In this document: positions 1 through 9,379 of the stretch, in pieces | Layout: every line of letters begins with the position of its first letter | How positions within the stretch are numbered: position 1 is the stretch's first letter | From: an uncultured Bacteroidia bacterium | GTDB lineage: Bacteria > Bacteroidota > Bacteroidia > Bacteroidales > F082 | Assembly (NCBI GenBank): GCA_902785755.1 | Contig: CACZZO010000003.1 | Coordinates: forward strand, 186,001 to 250,000 | Length of the DNA stretch: 64,000 nt | Direction of reading: 5' to 3' | Notes under the pieces: generated by a model | Told to the model about the DNA's origin: nothing | The model's database searches: none | The model's input: the letters and a program-made list of their open reading frames with translations, nothing else | Made by a program: the position numbers and the translations under genes

Positions 1-379
1 CCGTCACTTGCCGTTTGAACTCGTCAGGGTTGTTCAGCGAGGCCAATGAGTGGGCGTATGTTTCCGAAAGCACCTCAACTTGGCCCGAGGCAACCAACTT
101 TTGGAAACTTTCCAACACCTCTGGGGCATACTGCTCCATCTGCTCAATGACCACGCCCGAAAACGAGAAAGCAAACTTGACCTTGTCGCCAAACTTCTCG
201 ATTTGCTTCATCAGCAACTCGTTCATGGGCAGGTAGCACTTCTCCGCCACCCGCCTCATAATCATGCGGTTGCTGTAGTCGTCGTAGTAATAGTGTTTCT
301 TACCGATTTCGAAGAAACGATACGTGCGAAGCCTGTAAGGCTGGTGCACTTGGAAATAGAAACAGATTGACTTGCTCAT
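1..379 (-). CDS. GH57-type alpha-amylase, N-terminal part (cut by window edge)
   Basis: The visible 126 residues start MSKSICFYFQVHQPYR; the FQVHQP stretch (residues 9-14) is the first conserved block of GH57 alpha-amylases/4-alpha-glucanotransferases. The remainder lies left of the window. It follows the GT4 and debranching-enzyme genes on the same strand with only 26 bp between it and the GT4 stop, so the three probably form one glycogen/maltodextrin operon, a common Bacteroidota arrangement. The start at 379 is the first ATG of the frame. The family call rests on one motif and on context, because the catalytic Glu and Asp are outside the window. Confidence 0.8.
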   Translation of the reverse strand, partial: MSKSICFYFQVHQPYRLRTYRFFEIGKKHYYYDDYSNRMIMRRVAEKCYLPMNELLMKQIEKFGDKVKFAFSFSGVVIEQMEQYAPEVLESFQKLVASGQVEVLSETYAHSLASLNNPDEFKRQVT

Positions 380-405
380 ATTATGTGTTTTTTATTATTC
401 GTTAA

Positions 406-1692
406 TTAAACCACAGACTCATAAACCGCCTTAATCTTCTTAGCGGCGGCTTCCCATTTGAGGCTATCGACTTCGTCCTTGCCTTCGTCCTTGAAACAAT
501 CGGCCAAGGGCTTGTAGTGGCAAAGGCCGTAGATGGCATCGGCCAAGCCGTTGATGTCCCAGAAATCGACCTTCAAGGCGTGTTTCACAACCTCCGAAAC
601 GCCCGACTGTTTGCTGATGACCACTGGCACATTCAAGCGCATGGCCTCCAAAGGCACAATACCAAAAGGCTCTGATATTGAAGGCATAACGAACACATCC
701 GTCATGGCAAACATCTGATCGACGGCCTCACCTTTCAGGAAGCCCGTGAAGTGGAAATGACTGCCCATGCCAAGTTGCGCCACGCGGCGAATCATGCCTT
801 CCAACATGTCGCCCGTGCCCGCCATCACGAAATGGATGCTAGAATCGACTTGATGGATTTTGTAGGCCGCCTCAATAAAGTACTCGGGGCCTTTCTGATA
901 GGTGATTCTTCCGAGGAAAGTCACCACCTTGGCATCCAAGCCACTGCGCTCGTATTCTGACTTGGGCTTGTCGTTGGGTTCCACGGCATTGTGTACCGTC
1001 ACGACCTTAGCAGGGTCGATACCATATTTATTAATAACGATGTTTCGCGTCAGGTTGCTCACCGTGATGACGCGGTCGGCGGCTTCCATGCCACGCTTTT
1101 CGATGGCGTACACATCCGTGTTGATGTTTTCGCCCGAGCGGTCAAATTCGGTTGCGTGCATGTGCACCACTAGCGGCTTGCCTGTGGTCTCTTTCGCAGC
1201 AATGCCCGCAGAATAAGTCAGCCAGTCGTGGGCATGGATGACATCGAAATCGTATTTCGTGGCCAACGACGAGCCAATCAAGGCGTAGCGCGCCACCTCT
1301 TCCATCAGGTTCATGCCGTATTTGCCCGAAAACTGGTAATTCCGCGCAAACACTGAACCAGTGTGATTAAAGTTTTCCACCACATGGCGGTCACTTTCCA
1401 AAACATTAGCAAATTGTTCCGGCCCGACATACGGAATGATGTTGGAGCCTATCTCCATATACTGCACTCGTTCCCAATAACTACGGTCTTTCTCGTGGTC
1501 GATGTCGATGGTCACGTCGCTGGCATTGAGCAGGCGCACATTGGTTTCGTCCTCGTCGCCGTAGGCACGGGGCACCACGAAAAGCACGTCCACATCATTC
1601 TTGGCCAAACCTTTAGTCATGCCAAAGCAAGCCGTTCCAAGGCCGCCAGTAATATGGGGGGGAAACTCCCACCCAAACATCAAGACTCTCAT
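406..1692 (-). CDS. GT4 glycosyltransferase, glycogen synthase-like
   Basis: 428 residues with the two-domain GT-B layout. The N-terminus WEFPPHITGGLGT resembles the ADP/UDP-glucose-binding loop of starch/glycogen synthases. HDW lies at 155-157, and the donor-site motif EPFGIVPLE gives the conserved E-x7-E pair at 341 and 349. It is expected to transfer glucose to an alpha-glucan in the cytoplasm. The start overlaps the stop of the debranching enzyme by 4 bp (ATGA), so the two are translationally coupled. Trehalose or sucrose synthase-like activity is an alternative, but the glycogen-enzyme neighbours favour glucan synthesis. Confidence 0.85.
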   Translation of the reverse strand: MRVLMFGWEFPPHITGGLGTACFGMTKGLAKNDVDVLFVVPRAYGDEDETNVRLLNASDVTIDIDHEKDRSYWERVQYMEIGSNIIPYVGPEQFANVLESDRHVVENFNHTGSVFARNYQFSGKYGMNLMEEVARYALIGSSLATKYDFDVIHAHDWLTYSAGIAAKETTGKPLVVHMHATEFDRSGENINTDVYAIEKRGMEAADRVITVSNLTRNIVINKYGIDPAKVVTVHNAVEPNDKPKSEYERSGLDAKVVTFLGRITYQKGPEYFIEAAYKIHQVDSSIHFVMAGTGDMLEGMIRRVAQLGMGSHFHFTGFLKGEAVDQMFAMTDVFVMPSISEPFGIVPLEAMRLNVPVVISKQSGVSEVVKHALKVDFWDINGLADAIYGLCHYKPLADCFKDEGKDEVDSLKWEAAAKKIKAVYESVV

Positions 1693-3656
1693 TTTGAGCC
1701 TCCTTTCTTGTTAAATTCGTCAATCAAATACTTGAGGTAAAGCAAAGCACCCACGCTCGTCGATTGCGAAATGCAACCACGCGCCTCAAAGGGCGGATTA
1801 CCATCATAAATCTCTGAAACCGTGCCAATTCCGTTTTCCTTGATGGCTTCCTCAAAACCGTTATAAAGGTCTTCCAAATAAGGTAGCGAAGTCTTCCCAA
1901 ACAATTTCACCGACAAATCGGCGTAAAACGCTATCAACCAAGGGAATGTGGTGCCGTTATGATAGGCACGTTCACGTTCCGAATGGTTGCCAATGCTGAT
2001 ACCTTTATAGTTCTCATCGTTAGGCGAAAGGGAACGTATTCCTCTGGTAGTCAGCAATTCGGAATGGGCAATGTCGAAAGCGAGTTTTTGCTGCTCGTCG
2101 CTCATTGGGCTATAGGGCAAGGCCGCCGCAATCATCATGTTAGGACGCACCTGCGTGTTTTTCTCGTTGCTGTTCACATAGTCGTAGAATCCGCCGCGTT
2201 CTTTATTAATAAAGGTGTCGGCAAACGAAACTTTCACCTTGTCGGCCAAAGTCTGCCATTTCTTCAGCAATGCGCTCTTCGGTTCGGCTTCTTTCAGGAG
2301 TTCAACACCATAACACAAGGCATTATACCACAAAGCATTGACCTCAATCGCCAAGCCTGTGCGGGGTGTCCAAGGTCTGCCCTGTGCGAAAACATTCATC
2401 CAAGTCAAAGCCAAGTCGCGGTTGCCAGCGTATAGCAGACCACTGTCCAAGGTATGCACATTGAAGTCAGTACCTTCGATGAAACTCTCCAAGATGGTCG
2501 TCATCGGCTTCTTGTATTTCTTCCAAATGTCCTTCTTGTCCTTGCCGAGCATCTTCTCATAGAGTTGTAGCACATAGAAGAACCACAACGGAGAGTCTAC
2601 TGCGGTGAAATACAGGCTCTTCTGGTAATAACGATGCGGGAAGAACGGACCTTGCATCCTTTCAACAAGGTAGTCCAAAGCCTCCTTGAAGGTCTTTTCG
2701 TCGCCTTGCACCAAAGTGATGCCTGGCAACGAAAGGAAAGTGTCGCGACTACATGAGCCGAACCACGGGAACCCTGCCCACAGCCTTGTTCCTTGCGAAT
2801 CGCGGATAATAAACTGCTGTGCGGCTTTCAGCAAGCAATCCTCGTAACTCGTTTGGGGCAACAGTCTTTTCACTTCCGCCTCGCATTGCCGCTTGATGGC
2901 CGCTGGATTCTGTTCTTCCAAACTTACAGAAAGAATCACCGTGTCGCCTTGTTTCATCTGAAGTTCAAAGAACCCAGGAACAAACTGATCCTCAATGGCT
3001 TCATAGCCACGTTCTTGCTCACGTATGTAGAACATATTGTAGTACCAATGCGGCACATGCGTGTATTCCACCGCCTTCGAGAACTGCAAATACAGCCTCG
3101 AATAGTCTTTGTAAAGTTGCCACGATGCGCCGTTTTTCACCATTTCCACCTTTCGGCTGGCATCATAATTCTCGTGCGTCAGCATGTGGACATTGCGGAA
3201 AGCCAAAAAAGGCAAAACGCGCAAAGTGATTGGCACCGAAGCCTCGCGCAAAGTGTAGCGCACAAAGAGCCGTGCCTCGGTGGAGGAGAAAATCAACTCC
3301 TTGTCCAACACCACATTGCCAATGCGGTAAGTCAGTTTCGGCATGGGGTCGGCGGTGAAGTCGCGGAGGTATTTATGACCACGAGGGGCGAACACACCAT
3401 CAGGGTACATGTGTACACCAAGGTGAAATTCTTCCTTGTTTTCGATGATGGTTTCGTCGAGGCTCGACAGCAGCACATGGTTGTTGTTGTCCAATTGCGG
3501 CTGCGGCACGACCAACAAGCCGTGGTATTTTCGCGTGTTGCAGCCAATCACGGTGGTGGCGAGGAATGAGCCTAAACCATTGGACCTCAATACTTCATGG
3601 TTGAGCGAAAACTCCAGATTGACCAATTTCTTCTTGTCCCAAGAAATGTAACTCAT
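1689..3656 (-). CDS. Glycogen debranching enzyme (amylo-alpha-1,6-glucosidase)
   Basis: 655 residues. The N-terminal beta-rich domain opens with SLNHEVLRSNGLGSF and CNTRKYHGLLV, typical of the bacterial debranching N-terminal domain. An (alpha/alpha)6 catalytic domain follows, with GFPWFGSCSRDTFLSLPG near residue 300, a tract around TWMNVFAQGRPWTPR, and SEIYDGNPPFEARGC near the end. It hydrolyses alpha-1,6 branch points of glycogen. It is the first gene of the trio with the GT4 and GH57 genes. A possible -7 box (3696-3703) lies about 40 bp upstream, and the gene is divergent from the M3 peptidase. Confidence 0.9.
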   Translation of the reverse strand: MSYISWDKKKLVNLEFSLNHEVLRSNGLGSFLATTVIGCNTRKYHGLLVVPQPQLDNNNHVLLSSLDETIIENKEEFHLGVHMYPDGVFAPRGHKYLRDFTADPMPKLTYRIGNVVLDKELIFSSTEARLFVRYTLREASVPITLRVLPFLAFRNVHMLTHENYDASRKVEMVKNGASWQLYKDYSRLYLQFSKAVEYTHVPHWYYNMFYIREQERGYEAIEDQFVPGFFELQMKQGDTVILSVSLEEQNPAAIKRQCEAEVKRLLPQTSYEDCLLKAAQQFIIRDSQGTRLWAGFPWFGSCSRDTFLSLPGITLVQGDEKTFKEALDYLVERMQGPFFPHRYYQKSLYFTAVDSPLWFFYVLQLYEKMLGKDKKDIWKKYKKPMTTILESFIEGTDFNVHTLDSGLLYAGNRDLALTWMNVFAQGRPWTPRTGLAIEVNALWYNALCYGVELLKEAEPKSALLKKWQTLADKVKVSFADTFINKERGGFYDYVNSNEKNTQVRPNMMIAAALPYSPMSDEQQKLAFDIAHSELLTTRGIRSLSPNDENYKGISIGNHSERERAYHNGTTFPWLIAFYADLSVKLFGKTSLPYLEDLYNGFEEAIKENGIGTVSEIYDGNPPFEARGCISQSTSVGALLYLKYLIDEFNKKGGSK

Positions 3657-3695
3657 AGTATATTTTATGCTTGATATTCTAATGGTAAATTGCTA

Positions 3696-3703
3696 CAAAA
3701 ATA
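3696..3703 (-). promoter_or_regulatory. Possible -7 box for the glycogen operon
   Basis: The minus strand reads TATTTTTG, matching the Bacteroidota -7 consensus TAnnTTTG, 40 bp upstream of the debranching-enzyme start. No TTTG -33 element is seen at the usual 19-21 bp spacing, so the call is tentative. Confidence 0.3.
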
Positions 3704-3740
3704 GTGCTTTTTTCCAAACGAAAATAAAAACAACATTTAT

Positions 3741-3748
3741 TATCTTTG
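3741..3748 (+). promoter_or_regulatory. -7 box for the M3 peptidase gene
   Basis: TATCTTTG matches the Bacteroidota -7 consensus TAnnTTTG and is followed by GC, as is common in the phylum. It lies 33 bp before the start codon at 3781. A clear -33 TTTG is not visible; the upstream region is A/T-rich. Confidence 0.5.
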
Positions 3749-3780
3749 CAGCGGCAAAAGAATCCTTAAATTAAATCTAT

Positions 3781-5931
3781 ATGACAAAAAAAATCATCAA
3801 CATGATCGCATTGAGCGTAATCACATTGGCTTCATGTACCTCGAAGCCCGAACAAAAAACCGAGGCCGCAGGCCCGAATCCCTTCCTGACCGAGTACACG
3901 ACACCTTTCCAAGTGCCACCATTCGACCAGATCAAAATCGAGCATTACATGCCTGCTTTTGAGGCGGGCATCAAGGAGCAACAGGATGAAATCGAGGCCA
4001 TTGCCAACAATTCTGAAACTCCAACCTTCCAAAACACCATCCTGCCTTTCGACAAGTCGGGCGAAACTCTCGACCGTGTAAGCAACGTGTTCTTCAATCT
4101 CAACGAGTGCCTGACTAACGACGAAATGATTGCCATCGCCGAACAGGTGCTGCCCATGCTCTCGAAACATGGCGATGCCATCATGATGAACCCGAAACTC
4201 TTCGAGCGCATCGACTATGTGTATCAACACCGTAACGAGATGGGTTTGGACGACCAACAAATTCGTGTGGTGGAGAAATACCATCAGGATTTTGTGCGCA
4301 ACGGTGCCGCCCTGCCTGCCGACAAGCAAGCCGAATTGAGCCAAATCAACGAGCAACTCTCGACCTTGAGCCTGCAATTTGGCAACAATCTTTTGAAGGA
4401 GAACGCCAATTTCAAGCTCGTCATCGACAAGGAAGAAAACCTCGCCGGACTGCCGCAAACCAGCATCGATGCCGCCGCCGAGCAAGCCAAAGCTGATGGC
4501 ATGGAAGGCAAGTGGGTGTTCACGCTCTCGAAGCCCAGCCTTATTCCTTTCTTGCAATTCGCCGAAAACAGGAGATTGCGCGAAAAAATGTACAACGCCT
4601 ACTACAACCGTGGCGACAACAACAACGAGTACGACAACAAGGCCATCATCAAGCAAATGCTGGAACTGAGGCTAAAGAAAGCACAACTCTTTGGCTATGA
4701 AAACTTTGCCGACTATGTGTTGGCCGTCAACATGGCTCAAGACTCCAAGACGGTTGACAAGTTCCTCATCGACATATTCAATCCCGCGCAACAGTTAGCT
4801 AAGAAGGAACTTGCCGAAATGCAAGAAATCTCCGACAAAGAATGTGAAAACGAAGAGAACGAGGCTATTGAAATACAAGGCTGGGACTGGTGGTACTACG
4901 CCGAAAAACTCCGCAAGGCCAAATACGACTTCGACGAGAATTACATTAAGCCTTACCTCACAGTGGACAACGTGCGCAACGGTATGTTTATGGCTGCCAA
5001 TAAGTTGTACGGCATCACCTTCACGCAAAACACCAACCTGCCCATCTATTATCCCGGCGTGGAGACCTTCGAAGTGAAGGAAGCCAACGGCGATTTCCTC
5101 GGCATCCTCTATTTAGACTACTATCCGCGTGAATCGAAGAGCGGCGGCGCATGGTGTACCAGTTTCCGCGAGAGCGGCCACGACATCAACGGAAAGAAAA
5201 TTTATCCCGTTGTTTCTCTCGTGATGAACTTCACTCCTGCTTCGGGCGACACCCCTGCCCTGCTCACTTGGGACGAAACCGAAACCATGTGGCATGAGTT
5301 TGGCCACAGCCTGCACGCCTTTTTCTCCGATGGCCTCTACAGCCGCACCTGCGGCAATGTGCCCCACGACTATGTGGAAATGCCTTCGCAAATCATGGAG
5401 AACTGGGTGGCCGAGCCTGAAGTCATCCGCATGTATGCCAAGCATTACAAAACCGGGGAGCCAATGCCCGACAGCCTCATCACCAAGATTGAGAACAGCG
5501 CCCTGTTCAACCAAGGCTTCATGACCACCGAACTCATTGCAGCATCCATCCTCGACATGAAGTTCCACGAAATCACTTCCATTGATGAAATCAACGAGCT
5601 TGATGTGGATGCTTTCGAGAAGCAGCAGATGGATGCCATCGGCCTGATGCCGGAAATTCTGCCACGCTACCGCAGCACCAATTTCGCCCACATTTTCAAT
5701 GGCGGATACAGTGCAGGCTACTATGCCTACACTTGGGCCGAAGTTTTGGACAAGGATGCCTTCAACTACTTTAAGAGTTCAGGCAATCTTTTCAATCCCG
5801 AGTTGGCCGCTTCGTTCCGCAAGAACTGCCTGCAAGAGTGTGGCAACGACGAAGGCATGGTGCAATACCGCAAGTTCCGTGGCCAAGACCCTGATTATGA
5901 ACCTTATTTGAAGGCACGCGGACTGAAATAA
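3781..5931 (+). CDS. dcp: M3-family peptidyl-dipeptidase, lipoprotein (Dcp-like)
   Basis: 716 residues. The N-terminus MTKKIINMIALSVITLASC is a lipoprotein signal with lipobox LASC, so the protein is probably anchored in the periplasm or on the outer membrane. The zinc-binding motif HEFGH is at 505-509, and the third-ligand Glu lies in the following DYVEMPSQIMENW segment. The C-terminus GQDPDYEPYLKARGL is typical of oligopeptidase/dipeptidyl carboxypeptidase proteins. It should release dipeptides from the C-termini of peptides. It is the only plus-strand gene in the window and converges on the polysaccharide locus across a strong hairpin. Functionally it looks unrelated to either neighbour. 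Confidence 0.92.
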   Translation: MTKKIINMIALSVITLASCTSKPEQKTEAAGPNPFLTEYTTPFQVPPFDQIKIEHYMPAFEAGIKEQQDEIEAIANNSETPTFQNTILPFDKSGETLDRVSNVFFNLNECLTNDEMIAIAEQVLPMLSKHGDAIMMNPKLFERIDYVYQHRNEMGLDDQQIRVVEKYHQDFVRNGAALPADKQAELSQINEQLSTLSLQFGNNLLKENANFKLVIDKEENLAGLPQTSIDAAAEQAKADGMEGKWVFTLSKPSLIPFLQFAENRRLREKMYNAYYNRGDNNNEYDNKAIIKQMLELRLKKAQLFGYENFADYVLAVNMAQDSKTVDKFLIDIFNPAQQLAKKELAEMQEISDKECENEENEAIEIQGWDWWYYAEKLRKAKYDFDENYIKPYLTVDNVRNGMFMAANKLYGITFTQNTNLPIYYPGVETFEVKEANGDFLGILYLDYYPRESKSGGAWCTSFRESGHDINGKKIYPVVSLVMNFTPASGDTPALLTWDETETMWHEFGHSLHAFFSDGLYSRTCGNVPHDYVEMPSQIMENWVAEPEVIRMYAKHYKTGEPMPDSLITKIENSALFNQGFMTTELIAASILDMKFHEITSIDEINELDVDAFEKQQMDAIGLMPEILPRYRSTNFAHIFNGGYSAGYYAYTWAEVLDKDAFNYFKSSGNLFNPELAASFRKNCLQECGNDEGMVQYRKFRGQDPDYEPYLKARGLK

Positions 5932-5939
5932 AACCACAT

Positions 5940-5962
5940 GGGCTGCCACAATGTGACAGCCC
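5940..5962. other. Short inverted repeat after the peptidase stop
   Basis: GGGCTG (5940-5945) pairs with CAGCCC (5957-5962), with an inner CAC/GTG stem and a short loop. It sits 8 bp after the stop codon. No T-run follows, so it may be an accessory hairpin to the terminator just downstream. Confidence 0.45.
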
Positions 5963-5970
5963 TACAAACA

Positions 5971-6005
5971 AACAATCCCGATGAGGAAGCCTCATCGGGA
6001 TTGTT
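5971..6005. terminator. Bidirectional hairpin terminator
   Basis: A perfect 16-bp stem (5971-5986 with 5990-6005) and AAG loop. It lies between the convergent peptidase and CpsB-like genes. The plus side continues into GTTTC and the minus side has T-containing sequence, so it can serve both transcripts. It marks the 3' end of the polysaccharide locus. Confidence 0.8.
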
Positions 6006-6028
6006 GTTTCTTGAAATCCTTTGGAAGG

Positions 6029-6763
6029 TTAGTCGAAGAGTTTCTTGTTGTTTTCAATCAATTGTTCCAACCTTTCCATTTCCTTCTTCGTCAAACGAAT
6101 TTCGGGAAGGAACCGACGGAAATTGTCCAAATTATGCATGTCAGAACCCACAAATTCATACATGCCTTCCTTCAGCAAATAATGCGATTTCACCAACGCG
6201 GGTTTTCCGTATGCTCCCGACAATGAGAGCAGGTTCAATTGGAATTTGTACTGCTTGTCCCTCCATCTGAAATAATTGTCCCTCACGGCATATTCATACC
6301 GCTCAGGATGGGCGATAATAGGCTGATATTCCTCACACATGATGTCATAAAGCATCTCAGAGATGCCATGTTCATACATCAGATACGAGGTTTCGCAGAG
6401 CACATGCTTGCCCTTCTTCCCCAAAGTCAGGAATCCTTGCTTGAAATGGTTCATAAAACAAGCATCAAGCATGTATTCAGCTCCGAGGTGCAACTCAATC
6501 CCACTCACTTTGGCCGCTTCAGCCTTGTATGATTCAAATTGAGCCATGATGCTCTCCCTTTCATTTTCAGGATAGTCCTTCATAAAATGAGGGGTCAGTA
6601 TCATCTTCCGAACACCTCGTTCCTCTAACTTTTGCAAGGCATGAAGTGACTTTTCTGTGGTCGGGAAACCGTCATCCACCCCAGGGAGCAAGTGACAATG
6701 GATGTCACATGCACCCTTGAAGAAATCCTCTGGCAGATTCTTATGGAAAAAACCTAACATCAT
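6029..6763 (-). CDS. Tyrosine-protein phosphatase, CpsB/CapC (YwqE) PHP family
   Basis: 244 residues with the PHP-domain opening DIHCHLLPGVDDG (metal-binding His 22 and 24). Later metal-ligand segments include MILTPHFM, IIAHPERYEY and VGSDMHN. Family members are manganese-dependent phosphatases that remove phosphate from the tyrosine cluster of Wzc-type kinases and so control chain length and export. It is the last gene of the locus, 9 bp after the Wzc stop, which supports that kinase as its substrate. Confidence 0.9.
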   Translation of the reverse strand: MMLGFFHKNLPEDFFKGACDIHCHLLPGVDDGFPTTEKSLHALQKLEERGVRKMILTPHFMKDYPENERESIMAQFESYKAEAAKVSGIELHLGAEYMLDACFMNHFKQGFLTLGKKGKHVLCETSYLMYEHGISEMLYDIMCEEYQPIIAHPERYEYAVRDNYFRWRDKQYKFQLNLLSLSGAYGKPALVKSHYLLKEGMYEFVGSDMHNLDNFRRFLPEIRLTKKEMERLEQLIENNKKLFD

Positions 6764-6772
6764 TCAAATTGT

Positions 6773-9322
6773 TTAGTCTTTGCCGTCGTCTTGAGCCTTA
6801 GCCACGTGCATACCTTTTGAACGATGGTGATGGTGGTGGTGATGCTTGCGGAAAAGACGCTTAAACCATTTCTTCTTTTTCTTGGCCTCCTCTTCAACCT
6901 CATTTCCGTAGCCGTAGCCGTATCCATAGCCATATCCGTAACCGTAGCCATAGCCATAACCATAGCCATAACCATAGCCGTATCCGTAACCATAATTGCC
7001 ATAGCCACGTCTCTTCTTATTGACGGAGTTTAGCACAACGCACAAGTTCGGGAAGTAGCCGTCCTTATAGAACTTATCCACGTCAAAGAGCAAACGCTTG
7101 TCGGTCTTGCCGGCTCTCAGCACCAAGATGGTAGTATCGGCAACACGTTTCACAATGTCAGAGTCGGCAACCATGCCAACGGGAACATTATCAAGGAAGA
7201 TATATTCATAACGCTTACGCAACTCAGCAATCATATCATCCAAACGGGTGTTCATCAACAACTCGGCAGGATTAGGCGGTACAGGACCTGAGAAGATGAT
7301 ATCAAGATTCGGCGTGACGCTGTCGGAATGGATAATATCATCGAGATTGTCTGTTTTTCCCGACAGATAATTTGAAACACCAGCTCTCGTGCTAACGCCG
7401 AACACTTTGAAAAGCGTACCTTTACGAATATCCAAGTCAACAATGACCACCTTACGGGAAGCCAGAGCGAAACTGGTCGCCAAATTGGTTGAAACGAAGG
7501 TTTTACCTGACGACACCATAAATGAAGTAAACATGACAACATGGGCACCGTCTCTCCTATCCTTCATGTATTCAAGCGTGGAGCGTATCAAGCGGAACGA
7601 TTCGGAGAGCGAATCTCGGCCATTCTCCTTCACCACGATAGCATGATCCTTCGAACCGCTTTGGAATGGAATGTCGCCCAAGAAAGGTACATTCGATGAC
7701 TTCTGAATATCGGCCCTTTCATGGATGGTCGTATCCAACATGTTCTTAAACAAAATGACAACTATCGGAACAGCCAAACCAATCAGGACACCTATCAAAG
7801 TCGATTTCTTTTCGTTAGGGGCGACAGGGGTAGGATTAGCATGGGCATAATCTATCACCTTACCAGTAGCTTCCAATTGAGGACTCATCATAAGCATTTC
7901 TTCACGCTTAGTCAGCAGTTGCAAATACAGTTTTTCCTTGATTCCCTGCATTCTCTCCACCGAACTGAGCTGCAATTGTGCCACAGGAACACTCTGAATT
8001 TGTGAATTGGCAATATTACGCTCTCGATTGGCAGCAGCGATACGATCCTCCAAATTCATGAGATTGGTTTGAAGGGCAGTAAAAATATTGGCACGCAAGC
8101 CAACTTGCTCATCAATCAATTCTTGCGCAACAGGATTATTAATTGTCCCATCTAACTTGTATTTTTCAATTTTCATTAAATTACCGTTATATTGAGCGAT
8201 AATACCAGCAGCATCACGCGGCATGTTAATCATACCTGCAGGAATCATCTGATTTTCATTTTCTCTCATATAATCAAGCAGGTATCGAACCATATCCGCC
8301 TGAGCTTCAAGCTGTTTAGCTTCTTCTGTTTTTGCTGTACTGGTAGCCACATAAGTTTGACCATAGCTTTTTGTGTCAATAATGTTATGACTTTGCATGA
8401 AATGAACTGAAGCCTGCTCGTAATCATGAATATCGTTCATCAAATATTCGATACGGTCATTGATGAACTGTTCCGTAAAATCGAGCACACGCTGTTGGTC
8501 CGCTACAGACTCCTGATTATACACATCCATCAAAGCATTCAACACATCTGCAGCACGAGTTGGGGATGTGTCGCTCACTGACAACTTTAGAATGGCATTC
8601 TTATCGTTATCTCTTACCACGCTTACCCGCCCGCGGTACATTGCCGCCACTCTTGTAAGCGGTAAATGGCGAACAAGAATTTCCTGATCCGTAAAATCAG
8701 CATACCTCCATGTCGGTTTAATCACCAATTTTCCAACTGGAGAGATAATGGTGTCGTTAATATCCACCTTCATCGAGGGGATTCCTACTCCAAAATCCGA
8801 CAGCTCCACATGATTCTTGTCCAACACTCTCAAAGTGAAATTGGCATTCGCCTCTTCGTCCAATTCGGGAAACACCACTTCAACTGGACCGTCTTTATAC
8901 AAGTCAGAATTCCTTCTTGCAATTTTCGTCTTATAGGAATATGAAGTGTTCAAATTCAATTTCCTGACCATGAATTCCATAATGGTTTGCGATTTCAACA
9001 CCATGATTTCATTATTAATAGTACTGAAAACCAAGCCAGGTCCGAAAATCGAATTCAAAGGAACCGAGCCACGGAAAGACTCCGAGCCGCCACTCGATGT
9101 CGTCTTAATCATCAAAGAGGCAGAACTTGCATAAATCCTTTCCTGCTTTTTCACATTATAATATGAAATAATGCCACCCACCAATGCACAAACCACAAAA
9201 TAAGGTAGGTTTCGCAATATCATGAATACCAAATCCTTAAACTTAAAGCCGCTATTGGTATCCTCATCGAAAAACGAGTTTACATCCCTCGGATTCGTGT
9301 TGACCTTTTTCTGTTCTTCCAT
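6773..9322 (-). CDS. wzc: Wzc-like polysaccharide co-polymerase / tyrosine autokinase with (Tyr-Gly)15 tail
   Basis: 849 residues. TM1 lies at about 33-52, followed by a Wzz/GNVR periplasmic domain, TM2 at about 506-527, then a BY-kinase with Walker A VSSGKT (Lys607) and Walker A' VIVDLDIR. It oligomerises in the inner membrane, and autophosphorylation of the C-terminal Tyr cluster drives cycles of polymerisation and export. The tail is extreme: 15 consecutive Tyr-Gly pairs (encoded at 6905-6994), then an acidic-basic stretch with KKKKKWFKRLFRK and seven His in a row. The gene lies between the Wza-like lipoprotein (57 bp upstream) and the PHP phosphatase. Confidence 0.93.
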   Translation of the reverse strand: MEEQKKVNTNPRDVNSFFDEDTNSGFKFKDLVFMILRNLPYFVVCALVGGIISYYNVKKQERIYASSASLMIKTTSSGGSESFRGSVPLNSIFGPGLVFSTINNEIMVLKSQTIMEFMVRKLNLNTSYSYKTKIARRNSDLYKDGPVEVVFPELDEEANANFTLRVLDKNHVELSDFGVGIPSMKVDINDTIISPVGKLVIKPTWRYADFTDQEILVRHLPLTRVAAMYRGRVSVVRDNDKNAILKLSVSDTSPTRAADVLNALMDVYNQESVADQQRVLDFTEQFINDRIEYLMNDIHDYEQASVHFMQSHNIIDTKSYGQTYVATSTAKTEEAKQLEAQADMVRYLLDYMRENENQMIPAGMINMPRDAAGIIAQYNGNLMKIEKYKLDGTINNPVAQELIDEQVGLRANIFTALQTNLMNLEDRIAAANRERNIANSQIQSVPVAQLQLSSVERMQGIKEKLYLQLLTKREEMLMMSPQLEATGKVIDYAHANPTPVAPNEKKSTLIGVLIGLAVPIVVILFKNMLDTTIHERADIQKSSNVPFLGDIPFQSGSKDHAIVVKENGRDSLSESFRLIRSTLEYMKDRRDGAHVVMFTSFMVSSGKTFVSTNLATSFALASRKVVIVDLDIRKGTLFKVFGVSTRAGVSNYLSGKTDNLDDIIHSDSVTPNLDIIFSGPVPPNPAELLMNTRLDDMIAELRKRYEYIFLDNVPVGMVADSDIVKRVADTTILVLRAGKTDKRLLFDVDKFYKDGYFPNLCVVLNSVNKKRRGYGNYGYGYGYGYGYGYGYGYGYGYGYGYGYGYGNEVEEEAKKKKKWFKRLFRKHHHHHHHRSKGMHVAKAQDDGKD
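6905..6994 (-). repeat. (Tyr-Gly)15 coding repeat in the Wzc tail
   Basis: Fifteen TAY-GGN hexanucleotide units encode residues 777-806 of the kinase. Synonymous third-base variation breaks up perfect DNA repetition, which suggests selection for the peptide repeat rather than a recent slippage expansion. Confidence 0.9.
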
Positions 9323-9379
9323 TTTATTACTCTATTTGAATGAAAACAAATCTATTATGAATTGAATATACCTTAACTA

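Noticed and set aside
2793..3569. 258-codon plus-strand frame opposite the debranching enzyme
   Set aside because: It is antisense to a well-conserved enzyme and has no recognisable domain.
6905..6994. Tyr-Gly repeat as a CRISPR array or satellite
   Set aside because: The repeats are 6 bp, without spacers, and lie in frame in a kinase gene.
6760..7008. Met/Ala/Thr-rich reading frame over the Tyr-Gly repeat
   Set aside because: It is the frame-shifted reading of the Wzc tail repeat and has no independent start signal.
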